Shown piece by piece: positions 19,531-30,099 of a stretch of DNA of 64,000 nucleotides; within the stretch, counting starts at the first letter, position 1, and the number at the start of each line of letters is the position of its first letter. The stretch is from Bradyrhizobium diazoefficiens (GTDB lineage Bacteria > Pseudomonadota > Alphaproteobacteria > Rhizobiales > Xanthobacteraceae). The notes beneath the pieces are model-generated. The model was not told the origin of the DNA. It made no database searches and saw only the letters and a list, made by a program, of their open reading frames with translations. Made by a program: the position numbers and the translations under genes. The DNA is taken from contig NZ_CP067041.1 in the NCBI RefSeq assembly GCF_016599855.1, positions 4,092,001-4,156,000 on the forward strand, given 5' to 3'.

Positions 19531-22092
19531 TTAGAACGAGGTACCGCCGCCGAACCGGAATTCCTGCGTGCGGTCATACTTGCCCTTGGTGAGCGGCACT
19601 GCGTAGTCGAAGCGCAGCGGACCGAACGGCGAGGCCCAGATCAGGCCGACACCGACCGACGAGCGGACGACCTTGCTGTCGTCATAGACCAGGCCGGTAC
19701 AGGTTCCGGTGCTGGTCGGATTGATGGTCGACGGCACGCAGCTCGAGTTCCTGGTCGTCGTGGTTTCGCCGGTCAGCGTCCAGGTCGTCGGACCCTGGTA
19801 GTCGTAGAGACCGCCGGCGTCCGCGTAGACAGCGCCCTTTAGACCCACTTCCTTCGGCAGGAACCAGAATGGCATCTGCAATTCGAGCGAAGCGCCCCAG
19901 TACTTGGTGCCGCCGAGCGCGTCCTGCGTGTCGTAGGGGTTGATGTCACGCGGGCCGATGCCGTTCGGCGCAAAACCGCGGACGAGGTTCGGACCCATCT
20001 GGAAGTGATCCAGCATGCGCAGATCGTTGTTGCCGACCTTGGTCAGGATACCACCCTGGAGGTGGACGAGGCCGACGAGATCAGACACCAGCGACTGATA
20101 GTACTTCGCGTCGGCCACGGTCTTCAGGTAGGAGACGTCGCCGCCGACGCCGGCGAAGTCCTGCCTGAAGTCGACGAGCAGGCCGTCGGTCGGGTTCTTG
20201 TTGTTGTCGAGGGTGTTGTAGGTCAGCGTGTAGCCCAGCGCCGAGGTCAGGGTTTTGCCGTTCGCAAGCTCCCTGCGGACCGGGAGCGAGGCTTCGCCGT
20301 CGTTGTAGCAGCCGAGGCCGTTGGTCGCGGCGAAGTTGTAGCCGCTGGCTGCGATATCCGCGGCACCTTGCGGCGTGTTGGCGTATGCCGGGGACGGGTT
20401 GAACGCTCCCGAGCTGAGCAGGTTGTTACAGTTCGCCAAGTAGGACGGCAGCGTGATTTGCTGCTGGTAGATCGAGTAGCGCAGTTGGAGCGACAGGTCC
20501 TCACGCAAGGAGAAGCCGAGGCGTGGGCTGAAGCCCAGCGTCTTGGTGCCGTAGGAGATGAAGCTGTTGGAGAGCTGCTGGCGCTGATAGAGGTCGAGGC
20601 CCAGCGCGACGCGGTAATCGAGCAGGTACGGCTCGACAAACGACAGCGAATAGCCGCGCGCGTACTGGCCGTAGGTGACCGATGCCTTGGCGAACAGGCC
20701 ACGGCCGAGCAGGTTGCGCTCGGAGATCGAGACTTCGGCCAGCGCACCGTCGGTCGTGGAGTAACCGCCCGAGACCGAGAAGTCGCCGGTCGACTTCTCT
20801 TCGAGATCGACGATCAGGACCACGCGGTCGCTCGAAGAGCCCGGCTCCGTCGTGATCTTCACGGTCTTGAAGTAATCGAGGTTTTTCAGCCGGCGCTCGG
20901 CGCGGTCGACCAGCGCACGATTGTAGGCGTCGCCCTCGGAGATGTCGAACTCGCGGCGGATCACGTAGTCCCGGGTACGGGTGTTGCCGCGGATGTTGAT
21001 GCGCTCGATATAAGTGCGCGGCCCCTCGTCGATGTTGAACACGACGGAGACGGTGTGCGCATCGAAATTGCGGTCGCCGCCCGGACGCACCACCGCGAAG
21101 GCATAGCCGCGGCGCGAGGCTTCGATCTGCATTTCCTCGACCGACTTCTCGACCGATTCGACGTTGTAGAGCGAGCCGACATTGACGCGCGAGAAGCTGC
21201 GCAGCGAGCTCGCGTCGAAGTTCGGGATACTGGTGTGGAAATCGACAGTCCCGACGCGGTACTGCGCGCCTTCCTCGATCTTGAAGGTGACGTTGAAGCC
21301 CTTCTTCTCCGGATCGTATTCGGTGAGCGCGGCCACGACCTGAACGTCGGCGAAGCCGTTCTTCAGGTAGAAGCGGCGAATCAGGTCGCGGTCGGCCTCG
21401 ACGCGGTCCGGATCGTAGACGTCGCCGCTCGAGAGGAAGCTCAGCAGGTTCGATTCGTGCGTCTTGATGACGTCCCGGAGGCGATAGGACGAGAACGCGT
21501 TGTTGCCGATGAACTCGATCGACTTGACGCCGGTTTTGGCGCCTTCGTTGATCGTGAAGACGAGATCGACGCGGTTGTTCGGCTGCTCGATGATCTCTGG
21601 CGTGACGGTCACGTCATAGCGGCCGGAGTGACGATAGATTTCGGCGATTCGCAGCGTGTCCGACTGCACCATGGCGCGGGAGAACGTGCCGCGGGCCTTG
21701 GACTGGATTTCGGCCGTGAGCTGCTCGTCCTTGATCTTCTTGTTGCCCTCGAACGCGATGCGACCGATCACCGGGTTTTCCACCACCGAGACGATGAGCT
21801 GGCCGCCGGCACCGCGGTTGATCTTCACGTCCTGGAACAGGCCGGTCTCGATCAGCGCCTTGAGGCCGTCATCGATGGCAGCTTGATCGAGGCGGCCACC
21901 CGGGCCGGGCTTGAAATAGGAGCGGATCGTCTCCACCTCGACGCGGCGATTCCCTTCGACGGAAATCGACTGCACGGTCTGAGCGAGCGCAGACGAAGAC
22001 ACCAAAACAGCCCCAACCGGGGCAACCACCGGCGCGCCGAACAAGATCAGGGTTGCGATCAAGCCGCCCCGGAGTCGCAGTCCAAACTTCAT
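19531..22092 (-). CDS. bamA: Outer membrane protein assembly factor BamA
   Basis: An 853-aa Omp85 protein that inserts beta-barrel proteins into the outer membrane. A signal peptide (MKFGLRLRGGLIATLIL ... SSALAQ) precedes five POTRA domains (about residues 40-430; for example RTYIERINIRGNTRTRDYVI) and a 16-strand barrel. The lid-lock motif region (VRGFAPNGIGPRD) and the C-terminal FRFGGGTSF ending in an aromatic are present. The start at 22092 was chosen for the signal peptide; the frame is open about 54 codons further but that part is not protein-like. rseP lies immediately upstream, the usual arrangement. Confidence 0.95.
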   Translation of the reverse strand: MKFGLRLRGGLIATLILFGAPVVAPVGAVLVSSSALAQTVQSISVEGNRRVEVETIRSYFKPGPGGRLDQAAIDDGLKALIETGLFQDVKINRGAGGQLIVSVVENPVIGRIAFEGNKKIKDEQLTAEIQSKARGTFSRAMVQSDTLRIAEIYRHSGRYDVTVTPEIIEQPNNRVDLVFTINEGAKTGVKSIEFIGNNAFSSYRLRDVIKTHESNLLSFLSSGDVYDPDRVEADRDLIRRFYLKNGFADVQVVAALTEYDPEKKGFNVTFKIEEGAQYRVGTVDFHTSIPNFDASSLRSFSRVNVGSLYNVESVEKSVEEMQIEASRRGYAFAVVRPGGDRNFDAHTVSVVFNIDEGPRTYIERINIRGNTRTRDYVIRREFDISEGDAYNRALVDRAERRLKNLDYFKTVKITTEPGSSSDRVVLIVDLEEKSTGDFSVSGGYSTTDGALAEVSISERNLLGRGLFAKASVTYGQYARGYSLSFVEPYLLDYRVALGLDLYQRQQLSNSFISYGTKTLGFSPRLGFSLREDLSLQLRYSIYQQQITLPSYLANCNNLLSSGAFNPSPAYANTPQGAADIAASGYNFAATNGLGCYNDGEASLPVRRELANGKTLTSALGYTLTYNTLDNNKNPTDGLLVDFRQDFAGVGGDVSYLKTVADAKYYQSLVSDLVGLVHLQGGILTKVGNNDLRMLDHFQMGPNLVRGFAPNGIGPRDINPYDTQDALGGTKYWGASLELQMPFWFLPKEVGLKGAVYADAGGLYDYQGPTTWTLTGETTTTRNSSCVPSTINPTSTGTCTGLVYDDSKVVRSSVGVGLIWASPFGPLRFDYAVPLTKGKYDRTQEFRFGGGTSF

Positions 22093-22265
22093 TGCGCGAT
22101 GCGCCCTTATCAGTACCAGACCCAACCCCAAAGCCGGTCTGGGAGATTCCCCAAGTTCAAGCCGCTTGTAGCCAATTTCCCCGACGCCGCAAACGGCCGA
22201 GCGCGCCGCAATTTCAATTTCAGTCCAAGACGTTGCCCAACAGCAACGCCACAAAAAAGCCCCTA

Positions 22266-23417
22266 TCAGGAGGACGGCAATCGCAGGATGTCATTGTAGG
22301 TTGCGAACACCATCAGCATCAGTACCAGCCCAAGCCCGATTCGGAACCCGATCTCCTGGGTCCGTTCAGAAAGCGGACGTCCGCGCACCACTTCCGCTGC
22401 GTAGAACAGAAGGTGACCGCCATCGAGCAGCGGGATCGGGAACAGGTTCAACAGGCCGATCGAGACCGACAGCACGGCGCAGAGGTTGATCAGGAACTGC
22501 AATCCGGCGCTGGCCGCCTGCCCCGACATTTTTGCGATCCCGATGACGCCGCTGACCTCGCTGGGATTGCCGGCCCCCGTGAACAGTGAGCCCAGGAACT
22601 TGAACGTACTGGAGATGATGAACCAGACCTGCTCCACGCCGATCTTGAGAGCTTCTGCAAAACCGACAGGCGTGGTCGAGACTTCACCGGCCTGGGACTT
22701 GTGCTCGACGCCGAGCACGCCGACCCGGTGGCTGTTGCCGAACGGATCCTTGCGCTCGAGCAGAGCCGGCGTCGCAGTCAGCGACACCACCGAACCATCC
22801 CGCTTCACCTGGAAAACCAGCGCCGAACCGGCACTTGTCGCGACGATTCGCTGCATGTCGGCAAAGCTCTCGATCGGCTTGCCATCGATCTGCACGACGA
22901 CGTCGCCGGTCTTGAAGCCGGCGGCGGCCGCAGCGCTGTCGGCAACGACGCCGTCGACCCGCGCGATCGTGCTCGGCTTGCCGTAATACAGGGCCATCCC
23001 TGCGAAAATCAGGGCGCCGAGAATGAAATTGGCGATCGGGCCAGCCGCCACGATGGCCGCACGGGGAGCGACCTTCTTATGGTGGAAGCTGCCGGCGCGC
23101 TCCTCGGCCGTCATGGCCGCGAGCGTCTCGGCCGACGGCGTGGAGGCCTCGCTCTCGTCGCCGAAGAACTTGACGTAACCGCCGAGCGGGATCGCCGAAA
23201 GCTTCCAGCGGGTGCCATGACGGTCGTTGAAACCGACCAGCTCAGGTCCGAAGCCGAGCGAAAAGGTTAACACGCGAACGCCGGCCCAGCGCGCGACCAG
23301 GAAATGGCCGAGCTCGTGGAAGAACACGACGATGGTCAGGACGAACAGGAAAGGAACCGCGTAGCCGAGGAGCCCATGGCTCAACACATTGAAACTATGG
23401 ACAAAAAAGTCGATCAT
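22266..23417 (-). CDS. rseP: RIP zinc metalloprotease (site-2 protease)
   Basis: A 383-aa intramembrane protease. The zinc motif HELGH is at residues 34-38 in the first membrane helix. A central PDZ domain (about 125-200, VDGVVADSAAAAAGFKTGDVVVQIDGKPI) and the third-helix motif NLFPIPLLDGGH near the C-terminus are both present. It cleaves anti-sigma factors or remnant signal peptides in envelope stress responses. About 170 bases separate it from bamA, enough for a separate promoter. Confidence 0.95.
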   Translation of the reverse strand: MIDFFVHSFNVLSHGLLGYAVPFLFVLTIVVFFHELGHFLVARWAGVRVLTFSLGFGPELVGFNDRHGTRWKLSAIPLGGYVKFFGDESEASTPSAETLAAMTAEERAGSFHHKKVAPRAAIVAAGPIANFILGALIFAGMALYYGKPSTIARVDGVVADSAAAAAGFKTGDVVVQIDGKPIESFADMQRIVATSAGSALVFQVKRDGSVVSLTATPALLERKDPFGNSHRVGVLGVEHKSQAGEVSTTPVGFAEALKIGVEQVWFIISSTFKFLGSLFTGAGNPSEVSGVIGIAKMSGQAASAGLQFLINLCAVLSVSIGLLNLFPIPLLDGGHLLFYAAEVVRGRPLSERTQEIGFRIGLGLVLMLMVFATYNDILRLPSS

Positions 23418-23461
23418 CGAATTCCCTCATCCAGCGCCGCAAGGCCCTGGCCCCGAACTAC

Positions 23462-24685
23462 CTAGGTTGCCTTTAAGGCAATTTGAGGCAATAGGGCGGC
23501 AGCTTTATTTCGCGAAACATGGTCAACGGAGATTGCATCATCCGCTGAGGTCATGGGACCGTGGTTCCCACCACGGATCCAGTCCTCCAGCGTTGCCTCC
23601 ACCAGCCGGGCGATCGCGCCAAACCGGATCTTGCCGGCGATGAAGGCCGCGACCGCGACCTCGTTGGCGGCGTTGTAGACGGTGGTCGCCCCCTTCCCGT
23701 GCCGGAGCGAATCGAAGGCCAGGCGTAGACCGGGGAACCGGTCGAAATCCGGGGCTTCGAAGGTTAGCTGGCCGATCTTGGCGAGATCGAGCTTGTCCGC
23801 CGGTCCCTTGATCCGGTCGGGCCAGCCGAGACAATGGGCGATCGGCGTACGCATGTCGGGCGACCCGAGCTGGGCCACCACCGAGCGATCGGAGAATTCG
23901 ACCATGCCGTGGATAATCGACTGCGGATGCACCAGCACGTCGATCTCATCAGGCGCCAGCGCGAACAGATAGGATGCCTCGATCACCTCGAGCCCCTTGT
24001 TCATCATCGAGGCGGAATCGATCGTGATCTTCTGGCCCATGCTCCAGTTCGGATGCTTGAGGGCCTGCTCGAGGGTCGCCTGCTCGATGTCGGCGCTCTT
24101 CCAGGTCCGGAACGGGCCGCCCGAGGCGGTGATGATGACGCGCACCAGCTCGTCGCGATTGCCCGATGCCAACGCTTGAAACAGCGCGTTGTGTTCGGAA
24201 TCGGCCGGCAAAATACAGGCGCCCGCTTTTGCCGCGCGCTGCATGAAGAAATCGCCGGCGCAAACCAGGCATTCCTTATTGGCGAGCGCAACATGCGCGC
24301 CGCGGTCGACGGCAGCCAAAGCCGGCTTCAATCCGGCCGCACCGCTGACCGCCGCCATCACCCAATCGGCCGGACGCGCGCCCGCCTCGATCACCGCGCT
24401 TTCACCGGCGCCGCATTCGGTGCTCGTGCCCGCGAGCGCGGCCTTGAGCTCGGCGAGCTTGGAGGCATCTGCGATCGCGACGAAGCGGGCGGAGAATTCC
24501 TTCGCGAGCTTGGCCAGCGCTTCGACGTTGCCGTTCGCCGTCAAGGCTTCGACGCGATAGCGCCCGGGCGAAGCGCGCAACAGATCCATCGTGCTGTCGC
24601 CGATCGAGCCGGTGGCGCCGAGGACCGTGACGCTGCGGATGTCGGACGCAGCAAGCTTGTTGTTACGCAAAGGGACTGCGCTCAT
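23462..24685 (-). CDS. dxr: 1-deoxy-D-xylulose 5-phosphate reductoisomerase
   Basis: A 407-aa MEP-pathway enzyme that converts DXP to MEP with NADPH. The dinucleotide motif [18 protein letters not shown] is near residue 20, and the metal- and substrate-binding segments [13 protein letters not shown] and [16 protein letters not shown] are intact. The ATG at 24685 lies 5 bases after the cdsA stop; an extension into cdsA is not plausible. It supplies isopentenyl units that the neighbouring UppS uses. Confidence 0.95.
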   Translation of the reverse strand: MSAVPLRNNKLAASDIRSVTVLGATGSIGDSTMDLLRASPGRYRVEALTANGNVEALAKLAKEFSARFVAIADASKLAELKAALAGTSTECGAGESAVIEAGARPADWVMAAVSGAAGLKPALAAVDRGAHVALANKECLVCAGDFFMQRAAKAGACILPADSEHNALFQALASGNRDELVRVIITASGGPFRTWKSADIEQATLEQALKHPNWSMGQKITIDSASMMNKGLEVIEASYLFALAPDEIDVLVHPQSIIHGMVEFSDRSVVAQLGSPDMRTPIAHCLGWPDRIKGPADKLDLAKIGQLTFEAPDFDRFPGLRLAFDSLRHGKGATTVYNAANEVAVAAFIAGKIRFGAIARLVEATLEDWIRGGNHGPMTSADDAISVDHVSRNKAAALLPQIALKAT

Positions 24686-24689
24686 ATCC

Positions 24690-25532
24690 TCACCAAACCA
24701 TAAGACCGCTTCCGGCGCTATGCACGCCATGGCGGAGGAAGCCGATAATCCATGCCACCAGGATGGCGGCGACAAAGCCGTCCAGGCGGTCCAGAAGCCC
24801 ACCATGGCCGGGAATTAAGTGACTGGAATCCTTGACGCCGAAGCGTCTTTTCACCGCGGATTCGAACAGATCGCCGGCCTGCGATACCACCGACAGGACG
24901 GCGCTGACGAACAGCAGCGGAACTGCTTTTCCGATGCCGAATGCCGCAAACCCGCTCGCAACCGCAAGGCTGGCCGCAAAGCCGCCGAACGCGCCGGCCC
25001 AGGTCTTCTTGGGGCTGACGCGCGGCCACAGCTTTGGTCCGCCGATGCTGCGACCGGCGAAATAGCCGCCGATATCGGTCGCCCACACCACGAGCAGCAC
25101 CAACATCAGCGCAGCGAAGCCGTGCACGAGATCCTGCCGGACCAGGATCGAGGCCAGCAGCGCGGCGGAGGCATAGGCGAATCCGGTCGCGGCCCAAACG
25201 AACTTGCCCCGCGCGATCAACGTCACGATCGCACCGCCGATCAGGCCGGTGACGACGGCCGTCTTGAGCGCGCCGAAGGCAACACACGCCCCCATCATCG
25301 CGATGACGATGGTCCCTGCCCCGGTCAGCGCAGCGGACCCTGCCCCCACTACCATCAGCCATTCCGCGAACAGACCGATCGAGACCAGGGTGACGAGAAG
25401 CGCCCACAGCCAGCCGCCGGCATAGGCGAGCGCGATCGCGAATGGCGCCAGCACCAGCGCTGCGAGGAGTCGCATCACGAGATTGCTCGAGGCGGGCGTC
25501 GCTCCCGCCGGTGCGGCGTCGGGTTCGCTCAC
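24690..25532 (-). CDS. cdsA: Phosphatidate cytidylyltransferase
   Basis: A 280-aa polytopic membrane enzyme that makes CDP-diacylglycerol, precursor of all phospholipids. About eight hydrophobic helices are visible. The family signature is the stretch [12 protein letters not shown] followed by a [30 protein letters not shown] region. The start is GTG at 25532 in a GTGA overlap with the uppS stop. The next in-frame Met is 19 codons downstream. Confidence 0.93.
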   Translation of the reverse strand: MSEPDAAPAGATPASSNLVMRLLAALVLAPFAIALAYAGGWLWALLVTLVSIGLFAEWLMVVGAGSAALTGAGTIVIAMMGACVAFGALKTAVVTGLIGGAIVTLIARGKFVWAATGFAYASAALLASILVRQDLVHGFAALMLVLLVVWATDIGGYFAGRSIGGPKLWPRVSPKKTWAGAFGGFAASLAVASGFAAFGIGKAVPLLFVSAVLSVVSQAGDLFESAVKRRFGVKDSSHLIPGHGGLLDRLDGFVAAILVAWIIGFLRHGVHSAGSGLMVW

Positions 25533-26287
25533 GAGGCGGTTTTCGCGACCAGGCCGCCGAAGCGACGCTCGCGCCTGGCGAATTCGGCGATCGCGCTTTC
25601 GAGTGCCGCCTTGTCGAAATCGGGCCAGTGGATCGGCACGAACACGAGCTCGCTATAGGCGGCCTGCCACATCAGGAAATTGGACAGGCGCTGCTCGCCG
25701 CTGGTACGGATGATGAGATCCGGATCGGGAATGTCGGGCGCATCGAGATGGGCGCCCAGCGTATCGGCGTCGATCGTGGCAGGATCGCGCGTGCCGTCTG
25801 CGACTTCGCGCGCGAGCTTCTGCGCCGCCTTCGCGATCTCCTGGCGCGAGCCGTAATTGAAGGCGACCACGAGCGTGAGGCGCGTGTTGTCGCGCGTCAA
25901 TTCTTCGGCCTCGTTCAGCAGCGCGCAGATGTCGCCCTCCAGCCCATCCCGCTCGCCGATGATGCGCACCTTGACGCCGTCGCGATGCAGGCTCGCGAGA
26001 TCGTTGCGGATGAAACGCTTGAGCAGACCGAAGAGATCGCCGATCTCGCTCGCCGGGCGCGACCAGTTTTCGGACGAGAAAGAGAAGATGGTGAGATAGC
26101 GGATGCCGAGCTCGTGCGAGGCACGCACCACGCGGCGCAAGGCCTCGACGCCGCGACGATGGCCCTCCGCCCGCGGCAGTCCGCGCGCGGCCGCCCAACG
26201 CCCGTTGCCATCCATGATGATGGCGACATGCGGAGGCGCGTCGGACCGGTCGGGTCCTTCCGTGGCGGGCGCGGCGGCGTTGGACAT
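25529..26287 (-). CDS. uppS: Isoprenyl (undecaprenyl) diphosphate synthase
   Basis: A 252-aa cis-prenyltransferase. It extends farnesyl diphosphate to the C55 carrier for peptidoglycan and O-antigen. The motif [13 protein letters not shown] begins the catalytic site with its aspartate, [11 protein letters not shown] follows, and the C-terminal motif ([16 protein letters not shown]) is complete. The ATG at 26287 follows a 120-base gap occupied by a dispersed repeat. Confidence 0.95.
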   Translation of the reverse strand: MSNAAAPATEGPDRSDAPPHVAIIMDGNGRWAAARGLPRAEGHRRGVEALRRVVRASHELGIRYLTIFSFSSENWSRPASEIGDLFGLLKRFIRNDLASLHRDGVKVRIIGERDGLEGDICALLNEAEELTRDNTRLTLVVAFNYGSRQEIAKAAQKLAREVADGTRDPATIDADTLGAHLDAPDIPDPDLIIRTSGEQRLSNFLMWQAAYSELVFVPIHWPDFDKAALESAIAEFARRERRFGGLVAKTAS

Positions 26288-26296
26288 GCAAGCGGC

Positions 26297-26406
26297 CTTA
26301 AAGCATGATCCGGACCCGAAGGGCCGCGTTAGCGCAAAGTGCGAAGCGGTTTTCCGGTAGGATCGTGCGCGAACAATACTCTAAAGCGCGATGATGACTC
26401 TCATCA
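26297..26406. repeat. RIME-like dispersed repeat between frr and uppS
   Basis: The gap contains AAAGCATGATCCGGAC, then AAGCGGTTTTCCGG, then CTAAAGCGCGATGATGACTC. These blocks are the hallmarks of the Rhizobium-specific intergenic mosaic elements that I recall from many Rhizobiales genomes. The copy is degenerate in the middle. It probably forms hairpins in the frr-uppS transcript. Confidence 0.55.
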
Positions 26407-26410
26407 CACT

Positions 26411-26974
26411 TTAGACGGTGAGGATTTCTTTTTCCTTGGCAGCCAGCAGCTGGTCGATCTCGGTGATGGTGCCGTCGGTGGCCTTCTGCACCTCGTCGGC
26501 GTGACGCTTCTGATCGTCCTCCGACATCTCGTGATTCTTCTCGAGCTTCTTCAGAACGTCGAGACCGTCGCGGCGGACGTGACGCGCGGCGACCTTGGCA
26601 GCTTCGGCGTATTTGTGCGCGACCTTGACGAGCTCCTTGCGGCGCTCCTCGTTGAGCTCGGGAATACGCAACCGTAGCACCTGACCTTCGGTCGCCGGCG
26701 ACAGGCCGAGATTGGAATCGACGATCGCCTTCTCGACCGCCTTCACCATCGACTTGTCCCAGACCTGCACCGAGATCAGCCGCGGCTCCGGCACGCTGAC
26801 GGTCGCGAGCTGGTTGAGCGGCATGTGGCTGCCATAGGCTTCGACCTGGACCGGATCCAGCATCGAGGCCGACGCGCGGCCCGTCCGCAGGCCCCCAAGC
26901 TCATGCTTGAGCGAGGCGACCGCGCCCTGCATGCGGCGCTTCACTTCGTTGAGGTCGAAATTAGCCGTGGCCAT
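26411..26974 (-). CDS. frr: Ribosome recycling factor
   Basis: A 187-aa factor that, with EF-G, splits ribosomes after termination. The two-domain signature is complete: [22 protein letters not shown] in the long helix and [23 protein letters not shown] near the C-terminus. The ATG is at 26974 with a GTG one codon before. GGAGAAAC serves as ribosome binding site. It follows pyrH across a GC-rich hairpin. Confidence 0.96.
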   Translation of the reverse strand: MATANFDLNEVKRRMQGAVASLKHELGGLRTGRASASMLDPVQVEAYGSHMPLNQLATVSVPEPRLISVQVWDKSMVKAVEKAIVDSNLGLSPATEGQVLRLRIPELNEERRKELVKVAHKYAEAAKVAARHVRRDGLDVLKKLEKNHEMSEDDQKRHADEVQKATDGTITEIDQLLAAKEKEILTV

Positions 26975-27000
26975 CACGTTTCTCCTTCAATATCCCGGCG

Positions 27001-27025
27001 CCCTCGCCGCGCTCGTCGGCGAGGG
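27001..27025 (-). other. Hairpin in pyrH-frr spacer
   Basis: A perfect 9-bp inverted repeat CCCTCGCCG / CGGCGAGGG with a 7-base loop, between the pyrH stop and the frr start. There is no T tract, so it is more likely a stabiliser or a partial attenuator than a terminator. Confidence 0.55.
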
Positions 27026-27046
27026 GCGGGCGCGCCAGATAAGCCG

Positions 27047-27763
27047 TCAGCCGGCGACGATCGTCCCGTGGCCGACGCCGCGCAGAATCGCGTCGATCGA
27101 ACCGGGCTCCGCGATCGAAAACACGATGATAGGCAGAGACGTCTCGCGGGCAAGTGCGAAGGCGGTCGCATCCATGACCTTGTAGCCGCCCTCGATCGCC
27201 TGCGAATGCGTCAGGCGGTCGAACCGGGTGGCCGACGGGTCCTTCTTCGGGTCGGCCGAGTAGACGCCATCGACATTGGTCGCCTTCAGCACCGCCTCTG
27301 CGCCGATCTCTGCGGCGCGCAGCACCGCCGTCGTGTCGGTGGTGAAGAACGGATTGCCGGTTCCGCCGCCGAGCACGATGATTCGACCCTCGGCGAGGTA
27401 TTTGTGCGCTGCGGTGCGGGTGAACAACTCGGAAATCTCGGGCATGACGAAGGCCGAGAGCGTGCGCGCCGGCGTGCCCTTGCGCTCGATCGTGGCTTCG
27501 AGCGCGAGGCAGTTCATCATGGTGGCAAGCATGCCCATGGTGTCGCCGGTGGTGCGAGAAACCCCGCGCGAGGACACCTCGACGCCGCGAAAGATGTTGC
27601 CGCCGCCGATCACGACCGCAACCTCGGTGCCGAGCTGGCGGGCGGCAATCAGATCGTCCGCAACCCGGTCGATGGTCGGCTGGTCGATGCCAAAACCCTG
27701 CTGTCCCGCGAGATATTCGCCGGACAGCTTGATCACGACGCGACGATAGACCGGATCAGTCAT
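27047..27763 (-). CDS. pyrH: UMP kinase
   Basis: A 238-aa hexameric nucleoside monophosphate kinase of the amino-acid-kinase fold. It phosphorylates UMP to UDP. The motif [12 protein letters not shown] is at the N-terminus, the glycine-rich [11 protein letters not shown] follows, and [21 protein letters not shown] marks the ATP/UMP site. The ATG at 27763 has AAGGA upstream. UDP feeds UDP-GlcNAc, the substrate of the lpx pathway downstream. Confidence 0.96.
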   Translation of the reverse strand: MTDPVYRRVVIKLSGEYLAGQQGFGIDQPTIDRVADDLIAARQLGTEVAVVIGGGNIFRGVEVSSRGVSRTTGDTMGMLATMMNCLALEATIERKGTPARTLSAFVMPEISELFTRTAAHKYLAEGRIIVLGGGTGNPFFTTDTTAVLRAAEIGAEAVLKATNVDGVYSADPKKDPSATRFDRLTHSQAIEGGYKVMDATAFALARETSLPIIVFSIAEPGSIDAILRGVGHGTIVAG

Positions 27764-27789
27764 GAGCACTTTTCCTTATCCGGGCGCCG

Positions 27790-27811
27790 CTTCCGGCGGC
27801 AACGCCGGAAG
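27790..27811 (-). other. Hairpin in tsf-pyrH spacer
   Basis: A perfect 9-bp stem CTTCCGGCG / CGCCGGAAG closing a tetraloop (GCAA on plus, TTGC on minus), 16 bases after the tsf stop. There is no T tract. It may partially terminate or protect the 3' end of the rpsB-tsf message. Confidence 0.6.
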
Positions 27812-27826
27812 GAGGTGTTCCGGCGC

Positions 27827-28750
27827 TTACTTCTTGCCGCTGGCCGCTGCGACCTCGGCTGCGAAGTCGGATTCCTGCTTCTCGATTCCCTCACCAAGAG
27901 CATAGCGCACGAAGCCCGCGATCTTCACGGGACCACCGACCTTGCCTTCGGCCTCCTTCACCGCCTGCGCCACCGACTTGCCGGTGTCGTGGATGAAGGC
28001 CTGCTCGAGCAGGCAGACTTCCTTGTAGTAGGTCTTCAGGCCGGACTCGACGATCTTCTCGATCACGTTCTCCGGCTTGCCCTGCTGACGATATTTGTCG
28101 GCGAGCACGTCCTTCTCACGCTTCACGACCGCCGGATCGAGGCCGGACGGATCGAGCGCCAGCGGGTTGGCGGCCGCGACATGCATCGCGATCTGGCGGC
28201 CGAGCGCTGCGAGCTCGTCGGCCTTGCCGGGCGATTCCAGCGCGACGATCACGCCCATCTTGCCGGCACCGTCGACGACCGCGCCGTGGACATAGCTCGA
28301 CACCACGCCCTGGCTCACTTCGAGGGAAGCTGCGCGGCGCAGCGTCATGTTCTCGCCGATGGTGGCGATCGCGTCGTTGATCGCGGCCTCCACCGTGACG
28401 TCGCCGACCTTGGCGGCCTTGATCTTCTCGACATCGGCACCGACGTCGAAGGCGACCTGCGCGATCATCTTGACCAGGCCCTGGAACTGGCCGTTGCGCG
28501 CGACGAAGTCGGTCTCGGAGTTGACCTCGACCACGACGCCCTTGTTGGCCTTGGTGAGCGCGCCGATGAGGCCCTCGGCCGCCACGCGGCCTGACTTCTT
28601 GGCGGCCTTCGACAGGCCCTTCTTGCGCAACCAATCCTGCGCCGCTTCCATGTTGCCGTCGTTCTCGGTCAGCGCGGCCTTACAGTCCATCATGCCTGCG
28701 CCGGTGGACTCGCGCAGATCCTTGACCATCGCAGCAGTGATCGTTGCCAT
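27827..28750 (-). CDS. tsf: Translation elongation factor Ts
   Basis: A 307-aa nucleotide exchange factor for EF-Tu. The N-terminal UBA-like segment ([24 protein letters not shown]) and the core motif [12 protein letters not shown] with Asp-Phe are intact. Length is normal for alphaproteobacteria. It follows rpsB in the classical pair, with a 137-base spacer carrying a hairpin. Confidence 0.96.
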   Translation of the reverse strand: MATITAAMVKDLRESTGAGMMDCKAALTENDGNMEAAQDWLRKKGLSKAAKKSGRVAAEGLIGALTKANKGVVVEVNSETDFVARNGQFQGLVKMIAQVAFDVGADVEKIKAAKVGDVTVEAAINDAIATIGENMTLRRAASLEVSQGVVSSYVHGAVVDGAGKMGVIVALESPGKADELAALGRQIAMHVAAANPLALDPSGLDPAVVKREKDVLADKYRQQGKPENVIEKIVESGLKTYYKEVCLLEQAFIHDTGKSVAQAVKEAEGKVGGPVKIAGFVRYALGEGIEKQESDFAAEVAAASGKK

Positions 28751-28848
28751 CGTTGAAAATCCTTCTTGCCTGCCGGTACGCCGCGGCGTGGCATCTAATC
28801 GCCCCGCCGCGGTCCATCTCAGGAATTCGCGTCAACTGAATGAAATGG

Positions 28849-28869
28849 TGGCCGGATCCGATCCGGCCA
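28849..28869 (-). other. Hairpin in rpsB-tsf spacer
   Basis: A perfect 9-bp inverted repeat TGGCCGGAT / ATCCGGCCA with a 3-base loop, 18 bases beyond the rpsB stop. There is no U run, so readthrough into tsf is expected. It may attenuate and set the S2 to EF-Ts ratio. Confidence 0.6.
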
Positions 28870-28887
28870 ACCGATCGCTCTTTTTGA

Positions 28888-29877
28888 CTATTCCGCTTCC
28901 GCGGTCAGCGCCTTGGCCTTGGCCACCCAGGCATCCGCGCGGCTCGGCAGACCAACTTCTTCGCCGATCTTGTGCGCGGTGTCGTGGTCGAGCTCGGCGA
29001 GCTGCCAGAAGTGGAAGATGCCGAGATCGTTGAACTTCTTCTCGATCGCACCCGACACGCCCGGGAGCTTCTTGAGGTCGTCGGCGGTGCCGCGCGGACC
29101 GGCAAGGCCCTGGAAGCCACCGGCCGACGGCAGCTCTTCGGCGACCGGACGGGCCGAGGCACCGATGTCGATGCCGGAATCGCCCTGGGCGCGCGAGATG
29201 CCGTCGATCGCGGCGCGCGCGATCAGATCGCAATAGAGCGAGATCGCGCGACCCGCGTCGTCATTGCCCGGCACCACATACGTGATGCCCTTCGGATCGG
29301 AGTTGGTGTCGACGATCGCCGCGACCGGGATGTTGAGCCGCTGGGCTTCCTGGATCGCGATGTCTTCCTTGTTGGTGTCGATCACGAAGATCAGGTCGGG
29401 CAGACCGCCCATGTCCTTGATGCCGCCGAGCGAGCGATCGAGCTTGTCGCGCTCGCGCTGAAGCGTCAGGCGCTCCTTCTTGGTGTAGGAATTGGCCTCG
29501 CCGCCCGCCAGCACCTCATCGAGGTGACGCAGCCGCTTGATCGAGGCCGAGATCGTCTTCCAGTTCGTCAGCGTGCCGCCGAGCCAGCGCGAATTGACGA
29601 AGTACTGCGCGCAACGCTTGGCCGCGTCCGCGACGCCGTCCTGTGCCTGGCGCTTGGTGCCGACGAACAGGATGCGGCCGCCCTTGGCAACCGTGTCACT
29701 GACGGCCTGGAGGGCCGTGTGCAGCATCGGCACGGTCTGGGCGAGATCGACGATGTGGATGTTGTTGCGGGCGCCGAAGATGAACGGAGCCATTTTCGGA
29801 TTCCAGCGGTGAGACTGGTGACCAAAGTGCACGCCAGCTTCGAGCAGCTGACGCATAGTGAAATCGGGTAGTGCCAT
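28888..29877 (-). CDS. rpsB: 30S ribosomal protein S2 with C-terminal extension
   Basis: A 329-aa protein, compared with about 240 in E. coli. The S2 core begins [20 protein letters not shown] and includes [16 protein letters not shown] and [20 protein letters not shown]. Residues about 255-329 form the extension known in Rhizobiales S2, with a helix-hairpin-helix-like part ([20 protein letters not shown]). The ATG at 29877 gives the canonical start; the longer open frame lies in the leader. Confidence 0.95.
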   Translation of the reverse strand: MALPDFTMRQLLEAGVHFGHQSHRWNPKMAPFIFGARNNIHIVDLAQTVPMLHTALQAVSDTVAKGGRILFVGTKRQAQDGVADAAKRCAQYFVNSRWLGGTLTNWKTISASIKRLRHLDEVLAGGEANSYTKKERLTLQRERDKLDRSLGGIKDMGGLPDLIFVIDTNKEDIAIQEAQRLNIPVAAIVDTNSDPKGITYVVPGNDDAGRAISLYCDLIARAAIDGISRAQGDSGIDIGASARPVAEELPSAGGFQGLAGPRGTADDLKKLPGVSGAIEKKFNDLGIFHFWQLAELDHDTAHKIGEEVGLPSRADAWVAKAKALTAEAE

Positions 29878-29990
29878 CGTTCTAATTCTCCGGTTGGTTC
29901 CTCCGGAAGCGTGTGAGCAAAACGGAGCGTTGTCGCCCCGGCTGCCACCGGACGGCCTTGTGAGCCATGCTTCCGTGTGAGATGGCGCGC

Positions 29991-30018
29991 TGTATAGCGC
30001 CATTTCGGCCAGAAGCAA
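29991..30018 (-). promoter_or_regulatory. Probable promoter of the rpsB-tsf operon
   Basis: On the minus strand CTTGCTT (-35) and CTATACA (-10) are separated by about 16 bases, resembling the alphaproteobacterial housekeeping consensus. Transcription would begin near 29984, leaving a leader of about 107 bases before the rpsB ATG. That is long enough for an S2 autoregulatory structure. Confidence 0.5.
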
Positions 30019-30020
30019 GG

Positions 30021-30061
30021 AAATAAGGGCCTTTCGGGGCTGTTACCGCCCGCGAAAGGCC
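30021..30061 (-). terminator. Intrinsic terminator of the caspase-fold gene
   Basis: On the minus strand GGCCTTTCG pairs with CGAAAGGCC around a 16-base loop, followed by CTTATTTCCTT. It lies about 40 bases after the stop of the gene at 30100-32631 and just upstream of the rpsB promoter. It insulates the two units. Confidence 0.65.
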
Positions 30062-30099
30062 TATTCCCGGATTTCCGCCCTGCCCGCTAGCACTTTGGC

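Noticed and set aside
19384..22299. Long open frame on the plus strand opposite bamA (about 760 codons)
   Set aside because: It is the antisense shadow of bamA: composition is Arg/Asp/Val-rich without motifs, while the minus strand encodes a full Omp85 protein.
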